Assembly (NCBI GenBank): GCA_964503275.1
Contig: CAZCZO010000003.1
Coordinates: 62,001-126,000, forward strand
Reading direction: 5' to 3'
DNA length: 64,000 nt
Source: DASRAP01 sp964503275
GTDB taxonomy: Bacteria > Gemmatimonadota > Gemmatimonadetes > Gemmatimonadales > Gemmatimonadaceae
Shown here: in pieces, positions 24,844 to 33,030 of the stretch
How positions within the stretch are numbered: the stretch's first letter is position 1
Layout: each line of letters begins with the position of its first letter
The notes under the pieces: model-generated
What the model was told of the DNA's origin: nothing
Database searches by the model: none
Seen by the model: the letters and a program-made list of their open reading frames with translations, nothing else
Program-made: the position numbers and the translations under genes

Positions 24844-26297
24844 CGGGTCGCTCCCGCGGGCCACGAGGCGAGTCGACGCAGCTCGTCCGCACTGAGGTCG
24901 AGCGTCGCCCGCGTGGTGGGATCGAGCATCACCCCCGTGACATGCGGCTTGCCAAGCAGATAGGTCCGCGCATAGCGCACGAGATCGTCGGGCGTCTGGC
25001 GTGCCATCTCGTCGTTGTAGTCGAGATAGTACTCGAGGCCGGCGACACTCCACCAGAATCCCAGGGTGCGGGCGAAGCCGCTGGTGCGCTCGCGTCCGAA
25101 CGCGGAGTCGGTGCCGCGCTTCGCGGTCACTTCGCGCAGTTTGTCGGCCGTGAAGTACCCGGGCTGCGTGACCCGCTGCAGTTCGCGCATGAGGGCGGGG
25201 ATCGCCTCGCGGAGCTTCTCGGGCGTGGTCTGGCCGCTCACGGTGATCGGACCCACTTGATTCAGCGTGTAGTAGTTGACCAGCACGCCCTGCCACAGAC
25301 CGGAGTCGACCAGTCGGGTCGTGAAGGCGGAGCCATCGAGATTCAGATAGTCCGAGAACACATCGGCGGTGAAGGTCGCGGCCGGATCGGCCCCGACCGA
25401 CGGCCCGTGCCACTGCAGCATGACGACGACGGACCGCACATCCTGTTCGACGATGAGTGCGGTGTCGCGCGGCAGCGGCGGCACGGGCGGCACCGGGTGC
25501 GCGGCGAAGGGATCGGCACCCCGAGGCCAGGGCCCGAGGATGCGCTCCGCCCGGGCGAAGGCGTCCGTAGGGGACACATCGCCGGCGATGATCAGCGCCG
25601 TGTTGTTGGGGACGTAGTAGCGCGACTGGATCTCGCGCATCTGCTCCGGCGTGACGTTGCTCAGCACCGCCCGCTGTCCGATCACGTTCTTCTGCGGGAA
25701 GGCCTCCCGCCACAGCGCGCGATCCATGGCCTGGCTCAGATGCCAGAACGGCTCGGACTCCGCACGGTCGTACTCGCCGAGCACCACGACCTTCTCAGCG
25801 GCGAGCTCTTGTGGCAGGAACATCGGCCGCTGGAGCGCCGAGGCCAGCAGTCGCATGCCGGACTCAAGGGAGTCGGCCGGTATCGTGAGGTAGTAGTTGA
25901 CCTTCTCCTCGTGGGTCTCCGCGTTGAAGACGGCGCCGAGCCCTGCGGCGCGGTTCATCACGCCGTCGGGGCGCGGGTGGTCCTCGTTGGCCTTGAAGAA
26001 CATGTGCTCATACAGATGCGCGAGACCCTGCGTCTCAGCGGTCTGCGTGAACGACCCGTTCTTGACGACCGCCTCGAGCGTCACGAGTGGCACGCCACGG
26101 TTCTCGACGACGATGACCTCGAGGCCGTTGGCCAGCACGCGGCGTTGGATGAAGGACTCCAGCTCGGCGCGCTGTGCCCCCGCCAGCCGTCCCGCACCGC
26201 TGAGGAGCAGTGCCACACCGAGGGCGACGTGACGCACACCGACGCGGTGCAGTCTGTGGCTAGCGGCGGTCCGTGATGCCCCGTTTCTTTCAGTCAC
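24840..26297 (-). CDS. M16 family zinc peptidase (active subunit), secreted
   Basis: 485 aa from GTG 26297, or shorter from a GTG near 26237 that gives a more compact signal peptide (VALGVALLLSGAGRLAGAQ). The inverted zinc motif is in TQGLAHLYEHMFFKAN, with the third ligand Glu expected in the helix AAEKVVVLGEYDRAES. It is the pitrilysin/M16B fold of periplasmic proteases. It probably forms a heterodimer with the next gene. Divergent from murB with overlapping upstream sequences. Confidence 0.88.
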   Translation of the reverse strand: MTERNGASRTAASHRLHRVGVRHVALGVALLLSGAGRLAGAQRAELESFIQRRVLANGLEVIVVENRGVPLVTLEAVVKNGSFTQTAETQGLAHLYEHMFFKANEDHPRPDGVMNRAAGLGAVFNAETHEEKVNYYLTIPADSLESGMRLLASALQRPMFLPQELAAEKVVVLGEYDRAESEPFWHLSQAMDRALWREAFPQKNVIGQRAVLSNVTPEQMREIQSRYYVPNNTALIIAGDVSPTDAFARAERILGPWPRGADPFAAHPVPPVPPLPRDTALIVEQDVRSVVVMLQWHGPSVGADPAATFTADVFSDYLNLDGSAFTTRLVDSGLWQGVLVNYYTLNQVGPITVSGQTTPEKLREAIPALMRELQRVTQPGYFTADKLREVTAKRGTDSAFGRERTSGFARTLGFWWSVAGLEYYLDYNDEMARQTPDDLVRYARTYLLGKPHVTGVMLDPTTRATLDLSADELRRLASWPAGATR

Positions 26298-26308
26298 ACA
26301 TGCGCTCC

Positions 26309-27250
26309 ATGATCACTCCGGCCGTCCGCGCCGCGCTCCGGGCGCGACTCGTGCACGAGCGCCTCGCCGAACACGAGGCCCTGGCTCCGTACACCACCTT
26401 CCGCATCGGCGGTCCGGCCGACGCCCTGTATGTTGCCACTTCGGCCGACGATCTCGCTAGCGCTGTGGCAGCCGCCAAGGCCCTGGACCTCCCCTGGTTC
26501 GTGCTCGGGCTCGGCGCGAACATCTTGGTGGGCGATGCCGGCTTTCGCGGGCTCGTGATCCGCAACCGGGCGCGTGCGTGGTCGCTGACAGACGATGGGC
26601 GGTTCTGGGCCGAGTCCGGTGTCGTGCTCGGCGAGGTCTTGCCACCGCTCGTCGATCGCGGATGGAGCGGCTTGGAGCATTATGTCGGTATCCCCAGCAC
26701 CATCGGTGGCGCGATCTGGCAGAACCTGCACTTCCTCTCACCGGCCCCTGAGCGGGCGCGCACTTGTTTCATCGAGGAGGTCTTCGCGTCCGCCGAGCTG
26801 CTGTTCGACGATGGCACACGCGGGTCGGTGGACCGCGCGGCGATGCAGTTCGGGTATGACGACTCGCTGCTGCATCACCACCGCCATGTGGCGCTGGCGG
26901 CGACCTTCCAGCTCGCGGCGGGTGATCCCGCGACGATGCAGCGGGTGATGCAGGAGAATCTGAGCTGGCGCGGGGCCCGCCACCCCTGGTTGGAGCTGCA
27001 CCCGAGCGCCGGGTCGATCTTCAAGAAGCTGGATGGCCTGGGCGCCGGGCGGCTGGTGGATCAGTGCGGGCTCAAGGGGTACCGCGTCGGTGGCGCCGCG
27101 ATCTCGCACATCCACGCGAACATCATCGTGAACCTGGGCGGGGCGACGGCGACCGACGTGCGGCGCGTGATCGCGCATGCGCAGGAACAGGTCGCGGCAC
27201 GCTTCGGCGTCGCGCTGGAGCCCGAGATCGCGTTCGTCGGGGAGTTCTAG
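26309..27250 (+). CDS. murB: UDP-N-acetylenolpyruvoylglucosamine reductase
   Basis: 313 aa from ATG 26309; ATGs at 26276 and 26300 are also in frame and the start is uncertain. FAD enzyme completing UDP-MurNAc synthesis for peptidoglycan. Motifs are LAPYTTFRIGGPAD, FVLGLGANILVGDAGFRG, GLEHYVGIPSTIGGAIWQN, the active-site Ser in HPSAGSIFKKLDGLGAGRL and ISHIHANIIVNLGGATATDV. The chosen start gives the usual spacing of about 35 residues before TTFRIGG. It stands alone, away from the mur/fts cluster. Confidence 0.93.
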   Translation: MITPAVRAALRARLVHERLAEHEALAPYTTFRIGGPADALYVATSADDLASAVAAAKALDLPWFVLGLGANILVGDAGFRGLVIRNRARAWSLTDDGRFWAESGVVLGEVLPPLVDRGWSGLEHYVGIPSTIGGAIWQNLHFLSPAPERARTCFIEEVFASAELLFDDGTRGSVDRAAMQFGYDDSLLHHHRHVALAATFQLAAGDPATMQRVMQENLSWRGARHPWLELHPSAGSIFKKLDGLGAGRLVDQCGLKGYRVGGAAISHIHANIIVNLGGATATDVRRVIAHAQEQVAARFGVALEPEIAFVGEF

Positions 27251-27266
27251 GGGGATGGGCCGACCG

Positions 27267-27299
27267 GCGTGCTGCGGGGCGCGGGGCCTCGCAGCACGC
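27267..27299. terminator. Hairpin between murB and the TPR lipoprotein gene
   Basis: 10-bp perfect stem (27267-27276 and 27290-27299) between convergent genes. No T-tract. Confidence 0.5.
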
Positions 27300-27316
27300 G
27301 TGCATCGCGGAGGCGG

Positions 27317-27958
27317 CTAGCGCGCGGCCAGCTTCTCGCGCGCGATCGCGAGGTTCGCGCTGTCCCCGATCGCCACGGCGAGGCGCTCGAACTTCTGCCA
27401 CCACTGCCGCGCCTCGGCGGCGTTGCCGCTGCGCTCCAGCGCCGACGCGAGCTGGAAGTTGGCGCCGTAATGCTGCGGGTTGCGCTGGACGATCTCGCGC
27501 AGCAGCACGGCCGCGCCCGCCGGGTCATTGAGGCGATACATCAGATCGACCCCGCGGGTCATGCGCTGCTCGTCCGACAAGGTATCGGGCCGGGCAAGAC
27601 GCTCACGGATGAAGCTGAGGCTCGCGCTGTCCTGGTACTGCTCTGCCATGGCCAGCGACTTTTCCCAGTACGTGCGGGCCTCGACGGGGACGCCCGCCAT
27701 GTCGAGCGCCCGGGCGATCTGATACGTCGCGCCGTAGTGCTCGGGATTCGCGGCCAACAGGATGCGCAGATTCTCGGCGGCGGCCAGTCCGTCGCCCTGC
27801 TGCATCTTGCTGAGGGCCTCGGCCATCGGATCGAAGGCATCCGCCGGCACCGGGACGGAGGCGTCCTCAGCGGTATCGGGCGCGGGCGCGCAGGCGGCGA
27901 TCGCGGCGAGGGTGAGCACAGCGGCCGAGCAGAGGATGCGGGTGGTTCGCGAACGCAT
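27317..27958 (-). CDS. TPR-repeat lipoprotein
   Basis: 213 aa from ATG 27958. Lipobox LAAIAAC near residue 18. Two to three tetratricopeptide-like repeats are visible: AENLRILLAANPEHYGATYQ, ALDMAGVPVEARTYWEKSL and, in the second half, LLREIVQRNPQHYGANFQ and ALERSGNAAEARQWWQKFE; the two halves look like an internal duplication. Such proteins are scaffolds at the outer membrane; no partner is evident. Confidence 0.8.
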   Translation of the reverse strand: MRSRTTRILCSAAVLTLAAIAACAPAPDTAEDASVPVPADAFDPMAEALSKMQQGDGLAAAENLRILLAANPEHYGATYQIARALDMAGVPVEARTYWEKSLAMAEQYQDSASLSFIRERLARPDTLSDEQRMTRGVDLMYRLNDPAGAAVLLREIVQRNPQHYGANFQLASALERSGNAAEARQWWQKFERLAVAIGDSANLAIAREKLAAR

Positions 27959-27998
27959 ATCGATCCGGAGATGGTGGGACGAGTGGCAGAAACGAAGA

Positions 27999-28031
27999 AC
28001 GCCGACCGGCATAATCTATGCCGGTCGGCGT
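27999..28031 (-). terminator. Intrinsic terminator after the barrel-like gene
   Basis: 13-bp perfect stem (27999-28011 and 28019-28031, 7-nt loop TAATCTA); downstream on the minus strand comes TTCTTCGTTTCT. Confidence 0.8.
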
Positions 28032-28043
28032 CGACTGACGAAC

Positions 28044-28649
28044 TTAGCGGCCGATCTGGATCCCGATCGGGACGACGACCGTGGACTGATCCTGCGTGAA
28101 CGCCATTTCAGCGCCGACGCGGACACCAGCCCGCACCGGGCCGGAGCGCAGGACGTTCCAGGTCAGACCGGTCCCGATGAGGGGGGCGGTCTCGGTGGTC
28201 TTGATCTTCCCGCGCGCCCCGTAGAGACCGGCGGCGACGCCGGCCTGTGGGATGTTCGCCTCAGTGACGGAATGCATCAGGCCCGCGCCGATGTCGAAGC
28301 GGAAACGTCCGCCCTGATCCAGCATGCGATGCGTGAGCAGCTGGGCACGCAACATCAGATTGTCGCCCGAGATCTGCTGCGTGATGAAGGTGTTCTCGAT
28401 GTCGCTCGTGCTGAAGCCGACGCGGAGACCGAGGGGGAAGCCGCCGGAGCGCGACAGCATGCCCTCGACACCAAGTGTGCCCGCCACCGAACCATCGCCG
28501 AGCGTGGTCAGTGGCTTGGCCTGTGGGCCCTGCACATGCGAGACGAAGGTCGGGGCGATGTCGAAGTGCCAGCCCGACCCTTGCGCGAGCGCGGACGATG
28601 CGATGGCGACGGATGCCAGCGCGGTCAGCGCGACGTGGGCGCGGCGCAT
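28044..28649 (-). CDS. Secreted beta-rich protein, probable small outer-membrane barrel
   Basis: 201 aa with a clear signal peptide (RRAHVALTALASVAIASSALAQ). The mature part alternates polar and hydrophobic residues in Gly-rich strands (VAGTLGVEGMLSR, LGLRVGFSTSDIENTF, VRAGVRVGAEMAFTQ), as in small OmpA-like barrels, but it ends IQIGR rather than in an aromatic residue. The family is not recognised. It shares one base (TGATG) with the lipoprotein gene upstream, so the two are probably co-expressed. Confidence 0.65.
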   Translation of the reverse strand: MRRAHVALTALASVAIASSALAQGSGWHFDIAPTFVSHVQGPQAKPLTTLGDGSVAGTLGVEGMLSRSGGFPLGLRVGFSTSDIENTFITQQISGDNLMLRAQLLTHRMLDQGGRFRFDIGAGLMHSVTEANIPQAGVAAGLYGARGKIKTTETAPLIGTGLTWNVLRSGPVRAGVRVGAEMAFTQDQSTVVVPIGIQIGR

Positions 28650-29068
28650 CAGCGGAGACCCAGGTTGATGATGACCGGCTCAAGATTGAGTCGGATCGCG
28701 GTGAGATCCGCCAGATCGCCGCGCTGGGCCGGATCGGCCATGGCGTTGTCGATCTCAATGAGCGCTGCCAACAAGGCGGAGCGGGCATCGCTCATCTTAC
28801 CGGCCGCGTGGGCGGTCTTGAGCGTGTTGAGCTGCGCCTCAATGCGCGACGCGGTGCCCGAATTGCTGATGGCCGTCGTGGTGATCGTGAGGCTCGTGTT
28901 CACGAGCGACGCCACCTGGGTCGACGACAGCGAACGGAAGGTCGCGCAATCCGGCGTGGTGCATGGCGGCGGCGCATCGGGAGTATCCGCATCGGGCGCT
29001 GTGACCTCGACGTCGCGGCAGGCGCCGAAGGCGAGGACGAGTGCGACCAGCGAGAGCGAGCGCTGCAT
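28649..29068 (-). CDS. Small lipoprotein of unknown function
   Basis: 139 aa from ATG 29068, with AGGA just upstream. Lipobox LAFGAC near residue 16, then a Thr/Asp/Pro-rich stretch with a CTTPDC pair. The rest is helical (SSTQVASLVNTSLTITTT, MSDARSALLAALIEIDNAMA). No family is recognised. It is first of a two-gene unit with the barrel-like protein. A CRP-like palindrome lies about 140 bp upstream. Confidence 0.65.
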   Translation of the reverse strand: MQRSLSLVALVLAFGACRDVEVTAPDADTPDAPPPCTTPDCATFRSLSSTQVASLVNTSLTITTTAISNSGTASRIEAQLNTLKTAHAAGKMSDARSALLAALIEIDNAMADPAQRGDLADLTAIRLNLEPVIINLGLR

Positions 29069-29411
29069 TCCTGAGAACGTTCCCACGACGGGATTCTCCA
29101 CGTAAATTGATGAACAACTGACCGTACGAATTGGAGAGTGTAGTAGTCCGGAGACACTCCCGCAACTCGTACTCACGACGCAATATCGTCACAGCGTCGG
29201 CGCGGTGCTGTGATTTTTATCACAGCGGCCGATGGCGGCGCCGATCCGTCGTTGCGGCGATGGGCCTCGCTAACGTGTTCCACTGGAACAATTTGCGCGG
29301 TGTGGCTGCCACGGAGCGCCCGCGTCAGTGTCGCGTTGCATCACTGTGATGGTCTGTTGGTGGCGCTTTCAACGCCCCAGCTGAACCTGACGACCGGGGT
29401 ATCGGCGCTCA
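29069..29411. other. 343-bp intergenic region
   Basis: Lies between the lipoprotein gene and the end of the surface-antigen gene. It is less GC-rich than its surroundings and holds no convincing ORF. The only structured element seen is the palindrome at 29207-29226. Confidence 0.6.
29207..29226. promoter_or_regulatory. CRP/FNR-type palindrome
   Basis: GCTGTGAT-TTTT-ATCACAGC, arms 29207-29214 and 29219-29226. The core TGTGA-N6-TCACA (29209-29224) equals the E. coli CRP consensus half-sites. The site is upstream of the lipoprotein/barrel unit. Confidence 0.45.
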
Positions 29412-31625
29412 TCAGAGCTGACCGCCGAACGCGTAGACGAAGCGCCAGCCCTTCCCGTCGAGAGGCCGCGTCATCAATAGACTGACCGCACCCCCAAAGA
29501 AGCGCAGCCCTGCACCCGCAGACCCACGCCATCCATCGCTCGGGCTCGCCACGGGAACACATGTCGACATCGCGGGGAGCGCGCAGGACTCACCGAGGGC
29601 CCGGACCGACGCGCGCGCCGCGTCCGTCGGCGCGTCCGCCCGGCCGGCCTGCAGCCCGAAGGCCAGAGCGGGCGACGGGCCGGGGATCCAGCGCCGGGAG
29701 GTGAGGCGGAGCGGAGCCTCCAGCAGCGGCAGTCGATACATCACCATGGTGCGCGCCAGCACCGCCCGCGTGCCGGCGAAGGCTTTGTAGCCGTAGCCTG
29801 GAAGTCCCTGCAACGAGCCCATCTCGAAGAGCTGCTGGGGTGGCGGTGTATCGCCAAGGAGCAGCCCCGCGTCGCCACGAAGCCCGAGCGTCAGGCGGCC
29901 CCAGTTCTTGCGCGACGAGACGCGGCCCTCAAGGCGCTGGTAGGTGAGCGCGCCATCGCCACGCTCGTACAACAGGCGGCCGCCCACTCCGGTGCGCAGC
30001 AGCTCCCCGCTGACATCGGGCCGCCAATCGTAGGTGACGATGCTCCGGGCGTAGCTCCCTTCGCGCACACCGCGATTGAGCCGTGGGGTCTCACCGCGCC
30101 AGATCGGCGTGATCCACCGCGCGGACATCCCGCGGTCGTTCACCGCCCCGACATCGAGTCGCCACTCGGAGCCGTAGCGGTCGCCGGTCTTGCGCACCAC
30201 CTGCGCCGTGGCACTGCGGCGGTCCACATAATCGTAGGGATCGAGCGTACCGAAGAAGCCGCCGATGTTGGGCCCGGAGTCGATGGGCGTCCGGAAGTCA
30301 TTGGTGATGTCGAGCCCGCGACCCACGCGAGCGCCGAGCATCCAGGGACCTCGCTTCCACTCCGCGATGGCGCGGCCGCGCACGGTCTCTTCGACCCAGG
30401 CATACCCGGCCGTCGCCCGCAGCGTGACGCCGGGCGCCGCGTCGCGGAGCCGCAGCGTGAGCCCGGCGCCGGTGAACGGACCCTCCACGCGCGTCGCGCG
30501 CACGAAGTCACCCAGCTTCTCGGCCTGGAACAGGAGCTGCGGCGGGCCGTCGGCGCGCAGGAAGGGCGGGGCCACATCGTCGAAGTCCCGTGCGGAGACG
30601 GCCGCCGACTGGGTGCCCAGATCGTCGTGCCACTCACGAAAGGAGGCCAACGAATCGCGCGGGGCCAGCGAGAGCGCATGCCGCTGCACGCGCAGCGTAT
30701 CGAGTGCCTGCGCCGCACTGGACGGAGGACGGATCTGGTAGTCCCCGAAGCGAGTCACGATGCGGAAGACAGCGCGCGTGTCGGCCAGCAACATGGTGCT
30801 CGCGTGCACTTCGAAGCGTTGCTCGGATGGCAGCCAGAAGCGGCCGTCGAGCTCGCGGTTGATGAGTTCGACATTGGCCACCCCCTGGAGCACGGCGCCG
30901 AGCGGGCCGCCGCTCCGCGCACCCGCGCGTGCGAACGCGCCACGCATGCGCACGAGATGGGCGCGGTCCACATCGAGGTCCAGCTCGCCCGTGAACAGCA
31001 CCGCGGGCGTCTCAAGATCCTCGCGCGGCGTCACGAGGAGACGCACGATCGGGATGGAGCGATCCCCCGTGACGATCACATAGGCCGTATCACCGCCACG
31101 GAAGCGGTAGTAGCGCTCGTGGTCATCGGCCAGCGGATGCACAGCGAGCACCCGTCGACCCGGCTCGGTCGCGCGTCCGCCGCGGCGCGCCGAGTCGCTC
31201 CCGAAGAGCAGCGCGAGCCGATTCCCATAGAGCGATGGCACGACCCAGGCATCGCGGAACATGGGAAGCATGGCGAACGTGAGTCCGAGCTGTTGGACGC
31301 GGTAGCCCGTCACATGCTGCGCGAAGGCCCCGGTGCGATCCCAGGTCAGCTCGGAGTTCGTCTGCTCGATCGTGAACGCAAGCTCCTGACCCTCCCGGCG
31401 CAGGCCGCCGACCGAGAGTTCGCTCTCGGCGCGCACGGTGTACCCTCCCAACGCGGCGGGCACCCGGTGGTTGCGGGCCACCGCGGACTCGACCAGGCGC
31501 TGGACCGCGGGTGTCGCGTAGGTGATCGAGTCGCTGGCGATGGATGGGCGCGGTGGCGGCTCCGTCGACTGCGCCCCGAGGGCCGCGGCACCGAGGAGGG
31601 CCGCGACTGACGCGAACCCCCTCAC
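29412..31625 (-). CDS. Surface-antigen-like outer-membrane barrel protein
   Basis: 737 aa from a GTG overlapping the terC stop (GTGA), which gives a clean signal peptide (FASVAALLGAAALGAQS). The N-terminal 380 residues are a soluble domain of unknown type with the segment FTGELDLDVDRAHLVRMRG. The C-terminal half has repeated amphipathic strands with aromatic-Gly patterns and the motif MGSLQGLPGYGYKAFAG, recalling the G-x-x-x-x-P-G-Y/F region of BamA/TamA-type and patatin-linked surface antigens. It ends with strands to FGGQL. An outer-membrane location is inferred; no POTRA domain is recognised. Confidence 0.68.
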   Translation of the reverse strand: MRGFASVAALLGAAALGAQSTEPPPRPSIASDSITYATPAVQRLVESAVARNHRVPAALGGYTVRAESELSVGGLRREGQELAFTIEQTNSELTWDRTGAFAQHVTGYRVQQLGLTFAMLPMFRDAWVVPSLYGNRLALLFGSDSARRGGRATEPGRRVLAVHPLADDHERYYRFRGGDTAYVIVTGDRSIPIVRLLVTPREDLETPAVLFTGELDLDVDRAHLVRMRGAFARAGARSGGPLGAVLQGVANVELINRELDGRFWLPSEQRFEVHASTMLLADTRAVFRIVTRFGDYQIRPPSSAAQALDTLRVQRHALSLAPRDSLASFREWHDDLGTQSAAVSARDFDDVAPPFLRADGPPQLLFQAEKLGDFVRATRVEGPFTGAGLTLRLRDAAPGVTLRATAGYAWVEETVRGRAIAEWKRGPWMLGARVGRGLDITNDFRTPIDSGPNIGGFFGTLDPYDYVDRRSATAQVVRKTGDRYGSEWRLDVGAVNDRGMSARWITPIWRGETPRLNRGVREGSYARSIVTYDWRPDVSGELLRTGVGGRLLYERGDGALTYQRLEGRVSSRKNWGRLTLGLRGDAGLLLGDTPPPQQLFEMGSLQGLPGYGYKAFAGTRAVLARTMVMYRLPLLEAPLRLTSRRWIPGPSPALAFGLQAGRADAPTDAARASVRALGESCALPAMSTCVPVASPSDGWRGSAGAGLRFFGGAVSLLMTRPLDGKGWRFVYAFGGQL

Positions 31626-32608
31626 TCGGCCGGCGGCAACGGACGCAGGATCGACGCCACGGCCCCACCGATCAGGATCGCGAAGATCACCCCGAGCAAC
31701 CAGAAATTCACGTTGGGACCCAGCCACGCCTTGAGGTACCCCGCCGTCAGCATCTTGATGCCGACCAACAACAGGACCAGCGACAGCGAGACCTTGAGGT
31801 AGCGGAACTTCTCGATCAAGCCCGCAAGCCCGAAATACAGCGAGCGCAGGCAGATGATCGCGAACACGTTCGACGTGAAGACCAGGAAAGGATCCGCCGT
31901 GATCGCGAAGATCGCGGGGATGGAGTCCACCGCGAAGATCAGGTCGGTCGTCTCGACGAGGATCAGGGCGATGGCCAACGGCGTCAGGTAGCGGCGCCCG
32001 TCGATCCGCACCACGAAGTGCTGCGCGTGGTAGGCATCGGTCACCGGGAAGTAGCGCCGGACCTGCCGGATGATCCAGGTCTCGTTCGGCGACCCGTGGG
32101 CGTCCTTGGCGAACAGCATCCGCAGTGCGGTGAAGACCAGGAACACGCCGAACAGATAGATGACCCAGTGGTAGCGCTGGACCAGACCGGCGCCGACCGC
32201 GATCATCGCCCCGCGCATGCCCAGCGCACCGAGGATGCCCCAGAAGAGCACGCGGTGCTGGTACTGGGGCGGGACGCGGAGATGGGCGAAGATCAGCGCG
32301 ATGACGAACACGTTGTCCATGGACAACGAGAGTTCGATGACGTAGCCCGTGAGGAACTTGACCGCAGCGAGCCGGCCGTCGTTGACGACCTTGTCGACCG
32401 TGTCGACGCTGTTCCCCAGCCCGAACCAGTGGGCGTCGTAGGCGAAGTAGACGACCACCGCGAAGCCGCAGGCCAGCGCGATGGTGAAGGCCGCGAAGGT
32501 CAGCGCCTCCTTCATCTTCACCACATGCGCTTCGCGGTTCAGCACGCCGAGGTCGATGGCGAGGATGACCCCGACGAAGAGGATGAATCCGATCCAGGCG
32601 GCGATCAT
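31622..32608 (-). CDS. TerC/Alx family membrane protein
   Basis: 328 aa with about nine hydrophobic segments. Acidic signatures within membrane helices are GYVIELSLSMDNVFVIALI and ILVETTDLIFAVDSIPAIF, the paired motifs of TerC/Alx proteins linked to manganese export, metal insertion into exoenzymes and tellurite resistance. The hydrophilic loop in the middle (HGSPNETWIIRQVRRYFPVT) is also typical of Alx. The mntP/alx-type manganese riboswitch was looked for upstream, but only 38 bp separate it from the preceding gene. Its GTGA overlap with the barrel gene suggests co-expression. Confidence 0.9.
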   Translation of the reverse strand: MIAAWIGFILFVGVILAIDLGVLNREAHVVKMKEALTFAAFTIALACGFAVVVYFAYDAHWFGLGNSVDTVDKVVNDGRLAAVKFLTGYVIELSLSMDNVFVIALIFAHLRVPPQYQHRVLFWGILGALGMRGAMIAVGAGLVQRYHWVIYLFGVFLVFTALRMLFAKDAHGSPNETWIIRQVRRYFPVTDAYHAQHFVVRIDGRRYLTPLAIALILVETTDLIFAVDSIPAIFAITADPFLVFTSNVFAIICLRSLYFGLAGLIEKFRYLKVSLSLVLLLVGIKMLTAGYLKAWLGPNVNFWLLGVIFAILIGGAVASILRPLPPAE

Positions 32609-32645
32609 GCGATCAGCGTGCCGATGGAACGATGGCGTCGTGCCG

Positions 32646-32996
32646 TCATGCGGCGGCCACCCACGCGGCCCACGCGGCTTCGTCGAGCCCGAGCGAGAGC
32701 TTGGACCCGCAGCGGACCAGGGGCATCGTGAGCATCAGGGGCTCATCCGCGAGGAGTTCCAGCCAGCGAGCGTCCGGGTATCGCGCGGCGCCCAAGCCGA
32801 GGGCCGCATAGCGCTTGGAGTGGCGGTCGATGAGGGCGGTGACGCCGAACTTGTCGGCGAAGCGGCGAAGCTCGCCGACGGCCGGGCCCCGGATCTTGAA
32901 GTCCACGAAGTGCACCTTGATGCGACGTTCAGCGAAGAAGCGCTGGGCTTTGCGGACGTCGGCGTGGTTGGCCACGCCGAAGATCTGGACCTCCAC
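32646..32996 (-). CDS. ArsC/Spx-like thioredoxin-fold protein without the catalytic Cys
   Basis: 116 aa from GTG 32996. The start VQIFGVANHADVRKAQRFF aligns with the ArsC/YffB/Spx pattern IYGIxxCDTVRKAxxxL, but the Cys position is His. The rest fits the family: VHFVDFKIRGPAVGELRRF, FGVTALIDRHSKRYAALG and a late LMLTMPLVRCGSKLSLGLD, corresponding to the PxLIKRPI/V region. Reductase activity is unlikely; a binding or regulatory role is possible. It is divergent from the YheT-type hydrolase and upstream of terC. Confidence 0.75.
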   Translation of the reverse strand: MEVQIFGVANHADVRKAQRFFAERRIKVHFVDFKIRGPAVGELRRFADKFGVTALIDRHSKRYAALGLGAARYPDARWLELLADEPLMLTMPLVRCGSKLSLGLDEAAWAAWVAAA

Positions 32997-33030
32997 GGAC
33001 GGACTCGCGGTTAGCTTGTGAGGAGCATTT

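Noticed and set aside
32609..32645. Possible manganese (yybP-ykoY) riboswitch upstream of terC
   Set aside because: The gap is only about 38 bp and lacks the conserved loops; not enough room for the riboswitch.
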